A DNA stretch of 54,752 nucleotides, from positions 1 to 54,752 of the forward strand of contig CAYORK010000006.1 of NCBI GenBank assembly GCA_964406345.1, written 5' to 3'. This DNA is from SYAN01 sp964406345. GTDB lineage: Bacteria; Actinomycetota; Actinomycetes; Nanopelagicales; Nanopelagicaceae. The position numbers and the translations under genes are program-made. The notes under the pieces were generated by a model that saw only the letters and a list, made by a program, of their open reading frames with translations, was not told where the DNA came from and did not search any database. Below are positions 42,619 to 49,505 of the stretch, piece after piece (within the stretch, counting starts at the first letter, position 1; each line of letters opens with the position of its first letter).

Positions 42619-43434
42619 CTAGCCCTTCCTCCAGCGAAATCGCTTTCGCCGTTGGCCCTTGAGGAAATTTCCCGTTCTCGGAAGATCAGAGCTCCGGGCA
42701 TCGAATCTCACTTTCGGCGCTTTCTCGCCCCGCAACTGCTCAAGGAGCGAAGTCATGCGATCCATGATGTGGTTCGTCGCCTCTTCAAGAGCGAGCGGGT
42801 CACTCTCTCGGCCGCGCCATGGTGAAAGATCTACGGGTTCACCAACGATGATGCTGACCCGCGTTCGTGGGAAGAGTTTGATGCTGCGCCCATATCGCGG
42901 GATGACCTTCTCGGGACCCCATGAGGCACATGGGATCAGCGGTACTCCAGTCATCAAGGCAAGTCGTGCGGCACCCGTCTTCGCAGACATCGGCCAGAGA
43001 TTCTCATCTCTGGTGAGAGTGCCTTCTGGATAGATGCCAATCAAGTGACCTGCTCGCAATGCCGCCACAGCTACGCGAAAAGCTTGGGAGGCACCTCGAG
43101 ACTCTCGTTCTACGGGAATCTGCCCCGCTGCCTTGACGACCCATCCGACGATCGGGGTATCGAAGACTGCTTTCTTCCCGAGATAACGCGGCGCACGTCC
43201 ATGGTTGTAAAGGAAATGCGTGAAAGTCAGTGGGTCAAGATACGAGATGTGGTTACAGACGACGATCGCTCCGCCTGAAGCAGGAATCAATTCCCCGCCC
43301 CGCCAATCCTTCTTCACGATCAGATCGAGGAGAGGCCTCAAGAAGAATGCGACGACTTTGAAGACTGGGGTCACTCCGAGTGGACGACCGCGCGGTGGAT
43401 CGAAGCGGAACTCGGTGCTTTCTTCGCCCGTCAC
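42619..43434 (-). CDS. plsC: 1-acyl-sn-glycerol-3-phosphate acyltransferase
   Basis: A membrane-associated acyltransferase of 271 residues that makes phosphatidic acid. The HX4D motif appears as VVCNHISYLDPLTF near residue 60, and the substrate-binding EGT motif as GIYPEGTLTRDENLW. An Arg/Lys-rich tail (QRRKRFRWRKG) could bind the membrane surface. It precedes gpsA with no gap between stop and start. Confidence 0.93.
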   Translation of the reverse strand: MTGEESTEFRFDPPRGRPLGVTPVFKVVAFFLRPLLDLIVKKDWRGGELIPASGGAIVVCNHISYLDPLTFTHFLYNHGRAPRYLGKKAVFDTPIVGWVVKAAGQIPVERESRGASQAFRVAVAALRAGHLIGIYPEGTLTRDENLWPMSAKTGAARLALMTGVPLIPCASWGPEKVIPRYGRSIKLFPRTRVSIIVGEPVDLSPWRGRESDPLALEEATNHIMDRMTSLLEQLRGEKAPKVRFDARSSDLPRTGNFLKGQRRKRFRWRKG

Positions 43435-43452
43435 GCCCTAAGGATAGGCACG

Positions 43453-43481
43453 AAAATGGGCCACACTGTTGTGTGGCCCAT
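43453..43481 (-). terminator. Rho-independent terminator of hup
   Basis: A perfect 11-bp stem ATGGGCCACAC/GTGTGGCCCAT encloses a four-base loop (AACA on the minus strand) and is followed by TTTTCG. It lies 20 bases beyond the hup stop, the clearest terminator in the window, and isolates hup from plsC. Confidence 0.92.
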
Positions 43482-43501
43482 AGTTCGTATTGCGAAAGTG
43501 A

Positions 43502-43939
43502 CTAGCGACGCTTCGCCTTCTTGGCTGGCTTCTTCGCAGCCTTCTTGGCTGGCTTTGCCTTCTTCGCTGGCTTCTTCGCGGCCTTCTTGGCTACTGGCTT
43601 AGCAGCCTTGACTGGCTTGACTGGCTTTGGTGCTGGAGGCTTTGGTGCTGCCTCGAGCTTGCGTGCGCCAGCGATAACTTCCTTGAGAGCCTTCGCAGGA
43701 AGGAAGCGGACCTTCTTGCTTGCCTTGATCTGGATCTCTTCGCCGGTGAAAGGATTGCGACCCTTGCGAGCCTTGCGATCTACTTTCTTGAACTTACCGA
43801 AATCGTTGATGGTGACGTCTTCACCCTTGTGGATGTTGCGCACGATCGAATCAAAGACGATAGATACGGCGTACTGTGCTTCCTTCTTGCTGCCGTTGAA
43901 ATATGGAGCCAACGACGCAATGAATTGGGCCTTGTTCAT
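43502..43939 (-). CDS. hup: DNA-binding protein HU with Lys/Ala/Pro tail
   Basis: The first 90 residues are HU: MNKAQFIASLAPYFNGSKKEA, the GEDVTINDFGKFKKVDRKAR core and the DNA-binding arm GRNPFTGEEIQIKASKKVRF. The remaining 55 residues are a histone-H1-like Lys/Ala/Pro tail (PAKKAKPAKKAAKKPAKK), typical of actinobacterial HupB. It compacts the nucleoid. ATG has AAGGGG upstream. The gene has its own terminator, and a stem-loop occurs in its leader, so it is probably a single-gene, highly expressed unit. Confidence 0.96.
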   Translation of the reverse strand: MNKAQFIASLAPYFNGSKKEAQYAVSIVFDSIVRNIHKGEDVTINDFGKFKKVDRKARKGRNPFTGEEIQIKASKKVRFLPAKALKEVIAGARKLEAAPKPPAPKPVKPVKAAKPVAKKAAKKPAKKAKPAKKAAKKPAKKAKRR

Positions 43940-43962
43940 CTATTCCCCTTTATTCCGCTGTA

Positions 43963-43981
43963 AAACCACCTTCGTGGCTTT
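43963..43981 (-). promoter_or_regulatory. Stem-loop in the hup leader
   Basis: On the minus strand AAGCCAC-GAAG-GTGGTTT forms a 7-bp stem with one G-U pair, about 23 bases before the hup start. The rest of the 218-base space between hup and leuD (43940-44157) holds the leuD terminator and AT-rich stretches likely to include the hup promoter. I could not place the promoter with confidence. Confidence 0.4.
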
Positions 43982-44121
43982 GCACTTGAACGGTGCATGC
44001 CAAGCGAGCGCCTGACATCACCTACAACTTACGCAGGAAAATAGGAGTTTTTGCGCACTTACTTCGGTGTGTCGCGAAGAAAAAAATCTTGGAGTGAGCC
44101 AAATCCATCGTTTTTATGCGT

Positions 44122-44150
44122 AAAAAACCCTCTACTTCGAGTCGAGAGTT
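44122..44150 (-). terminator. Rho-independent terminator of the leuCD operon
   Basis: On the minus strand AACTCTC pairs with GAGGGTT (one G-U), with an inner ACT/AGT pairing around a CGA loop, and runs into TTTTTT. It starts seven bases after the leuD stop. Confidence 0.85.
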
Positions 44151-44157
44151 CTCACAA

Positions 44158-44772
44158 TTAGTGAGCGATTGGCAATGTCTTCGGCTTGAAAGTGGCTCTT
44201 TTCGCTTCAAATTCCGTCACTTGATCGGTATGACGCAGAGTCAGGCCGATGTCATCGAGCCCCTCCATCAAGCGCCACCGCGTGAAATCGTCCATTTCGA
44301 AGGCGATTACGCGCTCTGATCCGACGTTCTGGGTATAGCGAACTGTTCGAGAGTCGAGATCGACCTCGATCTCGATCGAGGGATCAACCTCAATAGCCTG
44401 CCAGAGAGCCTCGATCTCGTCCTCCGGCAAGATCACCGTAAGCAAGCCCGCCTTGAGAGAGTTCCCGCGGAAGATATCTGCGAAGCGAGAAGAGAAGACC
44501 ACCTTGAAGCCATAGTTTTGCAACGCCCAGACCGCATGCTCCCGAGATGAGCCAGTACCGAAATCCGCCCCCGCAACCAAGATGGTGGCACCGTCGTATT
44601 TGCTCTGATTGAGGACGAAGTCGGGATCGCTTCGCCAAGCAGCAAAGAGGCCATCCTCAAAACCTGAGCGCGTGATCCTCTTCAAATAGACCGCTGGGAT
44701 GATCTGGTCAGTATCGACATTACTGCGGCGAAGCGGCACTGCCCGCCCGCGGTGGGTAACGAACTTATCCAT
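44158..44772 (-). CDS. leuD: 3-isopropylmalate dehydratase small subunit
   Basis: LeuD of 204 residues, the swivel domain partner of LeuC in leucine synthesis. It starts DKFVTHRGRAVPLRRSNVDT and has DQIIPAVYLKR, and the conserved FGTGSSREHAVWALQNYGF with the substrate-binding Ser-Arg, then FADIFRGNSLKAGLL. Length is typical. It follows leuC after a 60-base spacer filled with 9-bp repeats and ends at a strong terminator. Confidence 0.96.
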   Translation of the reverse strand: MDKFVTHRGRAVPLRRSNVDTDQIIPAVYLKRITRSGFEDGLFAAWRSDPDFVLNQSKYDGATILVAGADFGTGSSREHAVWALQNYGFKVVFSSRFADIFRGNSLKAGLLTVILPEDEIEALWQAIEVDPSIEIEVDLDSRTVRYTQNVGSERVIAFEMDDFTRWRLMEGLDDIGLTLRHTDQVTEFEAKRATFKPKTLPIAH

Positions 44773-44784
44773 GGGATTCGATTC

Positions 44785-44830
44785 TCCGATCTTCCGTCAT
44801 CTTCAATATCTTCGTCATCTTGATCATCTT
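44785..44830. repeat. 9-bp repeats in the leuC-leuD spacer
   Basis: On the minus strand the unit AAGATGAYS is repeated: AAGATGATC, AAGATGACG, AAGATATTG, AAGATGACG, one extra G, then AAGATCGGA. It fills most of the 60 bases between the leuC stop and the leuD start. The last unit provides the GGAG likely used as the leuD ribosome-binding site. Confidence 0.8.
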
Positions 44831-44832
44831 GA

Positions 44833-46230
44833 TTAGAGGTCCGCTGGCGACGAGAGCGTGCCTTTGAGTGCAGTCGCTGCGGCAACAAGAGGGCTCACCA
44901 AGTGGGTCCGGCCGCCCTTTCCTTGCCTACCTTCGAAATTTCGATTGGAGGTCGACGCGGAACGCTCCCCCGGCTTGAGCTGATCAGGATTCATCCCAAG
45001 GCACATGGAACATCCAGCCGAACGCCACTCCGCGCCAGCAGCAATGAATACCTTGTCCAAGCCTTCACTCTCGGCCTGCAATCTCACTCGCGCAGAGCCA
45101 GGCACGACCATCATTCGAGTCTGAGAGGCAACCTTCTTGCCCTTGATGATCTCCGCTGCGGCGCGGAGGTCTTCGATACGACCATTTGTACATGAACCTA
45201 AGAAGACGGTATCGATCTTGATCGATTTCATCGGAGTGCCTGGGGTGAGATCCATATAGACCAAGGCCCGTTCGGCAGCGCTGCGTTCTTCCGGATTGGA
45301 GAAACTCGCTGGGTCCGGGACAGTCCGGTTCAAAGGCAGACCTTGTCCTGGATTCGTTCCCCAGGTAACGAAGGGTTCGATCTCGTCAGCGTTGAGGATC
45401 ACTTCAGTATCGAATGTGGCATCCGCATCGGTTGGTAACGACTTCCAGTACTCGACCGCGCGATCCCAATCCTCACCAGTAGGCGCATGTGGCTTGCCTT
45501 TGAGATAGGCGAAGGTGGTCTCATCCGGCGCAATCAGTCCTGCGCGCGCTCCAGCTTCGATTGACATGTTGCAAATCGTCATTCGCGCTTCCATCGACAA
45601 TGCGCGAATCGCAGAACCGCGATACTCGATGACATAGCCCTGGCCACCACCGGTAGAGATCTTCGCGATGATCGCCAAGATGATGTCCTTCGAGGTTACC
45701 CCTGGTCTCAAAGTGCCATCGACGGTGATTGCCATCGTCTTTGGTCGCTTCAGCGCGAGAGTTTGCGTTGCCAATACGTGTTCGACCTCGCTCGTGCCGA
45801 TACCGAATGCAAGAGCTCCGAATGCTCCGTGCGTAGAGGTGTGCGAGTCGCCGCAGACGATGGTCAATCCAGGTTGCGTCAATCCCAATTGAGGTCCGAC
45901 GACATGGACGATCCCCTGCTCGACATCGCCGAGGGAATGGAGGCGAATTCCAAATTCCTTGCAATTGTTTCGAAGAGTGTCTACCTGCAGGCGTGAGACA
46001 GGGTCTTGGATCGGCTTATCGATGTCGAGAGTTGGCACATTGTGATCCTCGGTCGCGATTGTCAGATCGGGACGTCGCACCTTTCGACCACTCAATCGAA
46101 GTCCATCAAAGGCTTGGGGGCTCGTCACCTCGTGGATCAGATGAAGGTCGATATAGAGCAGATCCGGTTCACCTTCTGCGCTTCGCACGGTGTGATCGGC
46201 CCAGATCTTCTCTGCCATGGTCTTACCCAT
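44833..46230 (-). CDS. leuC: 3-isopropylmalate dehydratase large subunit
   Basis: LeuC of 465 residues, the [4Fe-4S] subunit of isopropylmalate isomerase. Cluster cysteines lie in TVFLGSCTNGRIEDL and in SAGCSMCLGMNPD. Other aconitase-family blocks are VCGDSHTSTHGAFGALAFGIGTSE (shorter here to its core) and RSASTSNRNFEGRQGKGGRTHL. The ATG has GGGAGGAG upstream. It is divergent from the IclR-type regulator gene, with 81 bases and a palindromic operator between them. Confidence 0.96.
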   Translation of the reverse strand: MGKTMAEKIWADHTVRSAEGEPDLLYIDLHLIHEVTSPQAFDGLRLSGRKVRRPDLTIATEDHNVPTLDIDKPIQDPVSRLQVDTLRNNCKEFGIRLHSLGDVEQGIVHVVGPQLGLTQPGLTIVCGDSHTSTHGAFGALAFGIGTSEVEHVLATQTLALKRPKTMAITVDGTLRPGVTSKDIILAIIAKISTGGGQGYVIEYRGSAIRALSMEARMTICNMSIEAGARAGLIAPDETTFAYLKGKPHAPTGEDWDRAVEYWKSLPTDADATFDTEVILNADEIEPFVTWGTNPGQGLPLNRTVPDPASFSNPEERSAAERALVYMDLTPGTPMKSIKIDTVFLGSCTNGRIEDLRAAAEIIKGKKVASQTRMMVVPGSARVRLQAESEGLDKVFIAAGAEWRSAGCSMCLGMNPDQLKPGERSASTSNRNFEGRQGKGGRTHLVSPLVAAATALKGTLSSPADL

Positions 46231-46274
46231 GTGACTGCTCCTCCCTCGTAAAGAACCAATAATCCACGGCTACG

Positions 46275-46303
46275 ACTTGCGTCTCAACTAGTGAGATGCA
46301 AGT
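46275..46303. promoter_or_regulatory. Palindromic operator between leuC and the IclR gene
   Basis: Two 12-base arms, ACTTGCGTCTCA and TGAGATGCAAGT, are inverted around ACTAG with a single mismatch. It ends eight bases before the IclR ATG and 44 bases upstream of leuC. The position fits repression of both genes by the IclR protein; AT-rich TATTAGAT beside it may be a -10 element of the regulator gene. Confidence 0.8.
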
Positions 46304-46311
46304 ATTAGATT

Positions 46312-47034
46312 ATGGACAAGCGAAAGAATAGCGGAGTCGGCGTATTAGACAAATCGATCCAAGTGTTGAGCGTGCTGGAGAGCGGCCCACATTCGCTCGC
46401 AGAACTAGTGGCAGCCACTGGGATCGTTCGACCAACCGCTCACCGTCTCGCAGTCGCACTCGAGCACCATCGCCTTGTCACGCGCGACCTCACCGGACGA
46501 TTCATCCTTGGACCTCGTTGCTCCGAACTCGCTGCCGCAGCCGGTGAGGATCGCCTCTTGGCCGCCGCAAACCCAGCACTGATCGCACTTCGAGATGCCA
46601 CTGGCGAGAGTGCTCAGCTCTACAAGAGACAAGGTGAGGTGCGCGTTTGTGTCGCAGCAGCAGAGCGACTCTCCGGACTTCGTGACTCCGTTCCTGTCGG
46701 CGCTACCTTGACGATGCAGGCGGGATCTGCGGCACAGATCCTCTTGGCGTGGGAGGAAAGCGATCGCCTCTATCGAGGATTACAAGGGGCGCGGTTCACT
46801 GCCGCCAATCTCTCTGCCGTGCGCCGACGCGGATGGGCGCAATCTGTGGGCGAGAGAGAGCCGGGCGTGGCATCGGTTTCAGCCCCAGTGCGTGGACCCA
46901 ATAACAAGGTCGTCGCAGCAGTGAGTATCAGTGGACCGATAGAACGATTAGGTCGACAACCGGGAAGGCTTCATGCAGCCGCCGTTGCCGCGACTGCAGC
47001 TCGCTTGAGCGAGCTCCTACAACGCAAGAATTGA
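46312..47034 (+). CDS. IclR-family regulator of leucine genes (NdgR/LtbR-like)
   Basis: A 240-residue regulator. The N-terminal winged helix is seen in GVLDKSIQVLSVLESG, LAELVAATGIVRPTAHRLAVAL and TRDLTGRFILG. The C-terminal ligand-binding IclR domain runs from about residue 80. In Streptomyces (NdgR), Corynebacterium (LtbR) and Mycobacterium (Rv2989) the equivalent regulator is divergent from leuCD and controls it. The start lies directly after TATTAGATT without a Shine-Dalgarno sequence, so the mRNA may be leaderless. It ends five bases before the 3' end of tRNA-Glu on the other strand. Confidence 0.92.
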   Translation: MDKRKNSGVGVLDKSIQVLSVLESGPHSLAELVAATGIVRPTAHRLAVALEHHRLVTRDLTGRFILGPRCSELAAAAGEDRLLAAANPALIALRDATGESAQLYKRQGEVRVCVAAAERLSGLRDSVPVGATLTMQAGSAAQILLAWEESDRLYRGLQGARFTAANLSAVRRRGWAQSVGEREPGVASVSAPVRGPNNKVVAAVSISGPIERLGRQPGRLHAAAVAATAARLSELLQRKN

Positions 47035-47039
47035 TCTTG

Positions 47040-47112
47040 CAGCCCCGAAGGGATTCGAACCCTCGTAGCTGGCTTGAGAAGCCAGAGTCCTAGGCCGCTA
47101 GACGACGGGGCC
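47040..47112 (-). tRNA. tRNA-Glu (anticodon CTC)
   Basis: A complete 73-base cloverleaf. The acceptor GGCCCCG pairs with CGGGGCT (first pair G-U), the anticodon stem CTGGC/GCCAG encloses the loop TTCTCAA with anticodon CTC after U33, and the T arm has GTTCGAATC. The discriminator is G and CCA is not encoded. It lies 24 bases after tRNA-Gln and is the last element of the gltX transcription direction. Confidence 0.95.
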
Positions 47113-47136
47113 CTAGTACATGATCTCTAGAAGTAG

Positions 47137-47208
47137 CTGGGGTACCAGGACTCGAACCTAGACAAGCTGAACCAGAATCAGCTGGGCTGCCAATTACCCC
47201 ATACCCCA
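47137..47208 (-). tRNA. tRNA-Gln (anticodon CTG)
   Basis: A complete 72-base cloverleaf. The acceptor TGGGGTA pairs with TACCCCA, the anticodon stem GCTGA/TCAGC encloses TTCTGGT with anticodon CTG, and the T loop is TTCGAGT. Discriminator G, no encoded CCA. It begins 25 bases after the gltX stop in the same direction, leaving little room for a separate promoter. Confidence 0.95.
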
Positions 47209-47233
47209 CTAGAGGGCGTAACTCTACCTTCTC

Positions 47234-48694
47234 TCACAAAAGTGCGGAAATCCGAGCCAATGTCCGCTCTTTGCCGAGCAAGGCGAGCGATTCGAAGAGT
47301 GGTGGCGAGATATGGCTACCAGTTGCTGCGATACGCACCGGAGTGAAAGCGAGTCTTGGCTTCAATCCCATCCCCTCGATCAAGGATTCGCGGAGTGCGC
47401 CTTCAATGCTTTGTTCATCCCACTTCTCGAGTGGCGTGAGCGAGTCCAATGCAGAGCGCAAGACCTCCTTCGCCTGTGGCTCCGTTACCTTGGAAAGCGA
47501 ATCCGCCTCGATCTGCACGCCCTCTCCGAAGAGGAATCTCACCATGGCAACCACTTCGCCGAGCGTGACGATGCGTTCTTGAATGAGAGGTAGGGCCTTA
47601 CGAACTACCTCGATCTCACTCGCAGAGCCTGTGATCACACCAGCGTCCACGAGGAATGGGAGCGAACGGGCAAGGAAATCATCAAGACCAAGTTTCCTGA
47701 TCTTCTCCCCATTGATCGCTTCCAACTTCTTCATATCGAAACGTGCAGGAGAACTATTGACGCGTGAGACATCGAAGAGTTCTGCGATCTCCTGCAGCGA
47801 GACGTCCTCGCGATCATCACCAGGTGACCAACCAAGTAGAGCTAGGTAGTTGCAGATGGCTTCCGGGAGGAAACCTCGCTCTCGATACCAGGCGATGGAG
47901 ACCTCGCCGTTGCGCTTCGAAAGTTTCGCGTTATCCGAGCCCATGACGAAAGGAAGATGTGCGAAGACAGGGTAGTCACTCTCCTTCACGCCCATCGCCT
48001 GATAGACGCGGATCTGACGTGGAGTAGAGGAGAGCAGATCCTCGCCGCGCAGTATGTGTGTGATCCGCATCAAGACATCGTCTACTGCCACTGCGAGGGT
48101 GTAGAGCGGTGAACCATCGGCACGCATCAGGACGAAATCAGGGACGAACTCATGTTCGAAAGTCACTTCTCCTCGGATCAGATCAGTGAATGTCGTCTTT
48201 CCTTCAGGCATCCTCATGCGAATAACAGGAGTGCGGTTTGCTTCCTTGAATGCAGCGATCTCATCCGCTGTGAGGTCGCGACATGCACCGTCATAGCCAG
48301 GTGCTCGGTTCAATTCCTTTGCCTTCTCGCGACGCGCCTCCAGCTCTTCGTTGCTGCAGTAGCAGTGATAGGCATCGCCCTGCTCCAAGAAGCGATCCGC
48401 CCACTCCTTGTAGATCTCGAGTCGTTGGGATTGCAGATATGGACCGTAGGCACCTCCGACGCCAGGACCCTCATCCCAATCAAGTCCCAACCACTTGAGT
48501 GTGTCTCCCGCAGCTTCGATGTAGTGGTCTGTGACGCGCTCTCGGTCAGTATCTTCTATCCGAAAGATGAAAGTCCCGCCAGTGTGTTTGGCATATGCCC
48601 AGTCAAAGAGCGCGGTCCTGATGTTTCCCACGTGGAGATCACCAGTAGGTGATGGCGCGAAACGAACCCTTACGCCAGCCGAAGTCTTTTCCAT
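47234..48694 (-). CDS. gltX: Glutamate-tRNA ligase
   Basis: A class I aminoacyl-tRNA synthetase of 486 residues. The HIGH-type motif is RFAPSPTGDLHVGNIRTAL and the KMSKS-type motif is NAKLSKRNGEVS. FRIEDTDRERV and the zinc-like CYCSNEELEARR region are also present. In actinobacteria without GlnRS this enzyme also charges tRNA-Gln with glutamate for later amidation; that is likely here because tRNA-Gln lies next to it. It is followed closely by tRNA-Gln and tRNA-Glu in the same orientation. Confidence 0.96.
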   Translation of the reverse strand: MEKTSAGVRVRFAPSPTGDLHVGNIRTALFDWAYAKHTGGTFIFRIEDTDRERVTDHYIEAAGDTLKWLGLDWDEGPGVGGAYGPYLQSQRLEIYKEWADRFLEQGDAYHCYCSNEELEARREKAKELNRAPGYDGACRDLTADEIAAFKEANRTPVIRMRMPEGKTTFTDLIRGEVTFEHEFVPDFVLMRADGSPLYTLAVAVDDVLMRITHILRGEDLLSSTPRQIRVYQAMGVKESDYPVFAHLPFVMGSDNAKLSKRNGEVSIAWYRERGFLPEAICNYLALLGWSPGDDREDVSLQEIAELFDVSRVNSSPARFDMKKLEAINGEKIRKLGLDDFLARSLPFLVDAGVITGSASEIEVVRKALPLIQERIVTLGEVVAMVRFLFGEGVQIEADSLSKVTEPQAKEVLRSALDSLTPLEKWDEQSIEGALRESLIEGMGLKPRLAFTPVRIAATGSHISPPLFESLALLGKERTLARISALL

Positions 48695-48725
48695 GAGAGG
48701 GCGATAGTAGCGATGGGTCGGCTAA

Positions 48726-49505
48726 TCACTTCGCCGAGACTCGGTTACGAAGGGTGCCAAGTCCATCTATGGAAACTTCCACGGTTCCGCCACGGGTGAC
48801 TGGTCCTACACCTGCGGGTGTTCCGGTAAGGATGACATCACCGGGCAGAAGAGTCATGCTTGATGTGATGAATTCGATGATCTCGGGCACCTTGAAGAAC
48901 ATCTGCGAGAGCGATGCTTGCTGTCGAATCTCGCCGTCGACGCGACATAGCAGTGACTGATCTGCAGGAGTGAACTCGGTGTCGATCCACGGCCCAATCG
49001 GACAGAAAGTGTCGAATCCCTTTGCTCTGGTCCACTGGCCATCGATCTTCTGGATATCTCGGGCAGTCACATCATTGGCAAGGGTGTAACCGAAGATGAC
49101 CTCACGAAACTTCTCGCGTGGGACCTCTTTGCAGATCTTCGAGATGACGATCGCTAGCTCGCCTTCATGATCGACCCGCTCACTGATCTCCGGCCAGACG
49201 ATGAGATCCTCTGGGCCGATGACAGAAGTGTTCGGCTTGATGAAGATGATCGGCACCTTTGGAACCTCACCACCCATCTCGGCAGCGTGATCTGCGTAGT
49301 TCTTGCCGACACAGACGACCTTGCTTCGTGGAATGACCGGTGCCAACAACCTAACTTGCTCAATACCGTAGCGGGCTTCGAGCGGATGGACGCCCGCATA
49401 GAGCGGGTCACTCGCGATCGAGCGAATAGTCGAATCATCCTCGAGGATTCCGAATTGCGGCTCTCGATCCTGACCTTCCCTGAGGGCGAAGCGAACGATT
49501 CTCAC
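48726..49505 (-). CDS. Fumarylacetoacetate hydrolase-family protein
   Basis: A 259-residue FAH-superfamily enzyme. It has VVCVGKNYADHAAEMG, the metal ligands in RVDHEGELAIVI, YTLANDVTARDIQ, and LLPGDVILTGTPAGVGPV. Members hydrolyse or decarboxylate acylpyruvates or related diketo acids; the substrate is unknown. The GTG start directly follows the TAA of the CorC-type gene. The same gene adjoins gltX in Mycobacterium (Rv2993c), so the association is old. Confidence 0.93.
   Translation of the reverse strand: MRIVRFALREGQDREPQFGILEDDSTIRSIASDPLYAGVHPLEARYGIEQVRLLAPVIPRSKVVCVGKNYADHAAEMGGEVPKVPIIFIKPNTSVIGPEDLIVWPEISERVDHEGELAIVISKICKEVPREKFREVIFGYTLANDVTARDIQKIDGQWTRAKGFDTFCPIGPWIDTEFTPADQSLLCRVDGEIRQQASLSQMFFKVPEIIEFITSSMTLLPGDVILTGTPAGVGPVTRGGTVEVSIDGLGTLRNRVSAK

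Noticed and set aside
43500..43700. Repetitive sequence suggestive of a minisatellite in hup
   Set aside because: It encodes the Lys/Ala/Pro tail normal for actinobacterial HU, so the repetition is explained by the protein.
44062..44087. Hairpin CTTCG/CGAAG beside a run of seven A or T bases
   Set aside because: On the plus strand the stem is followed by A residues, and on the minus strand the T run precedes the stem, so it cannot work as an intrinsic terminator in either direction.
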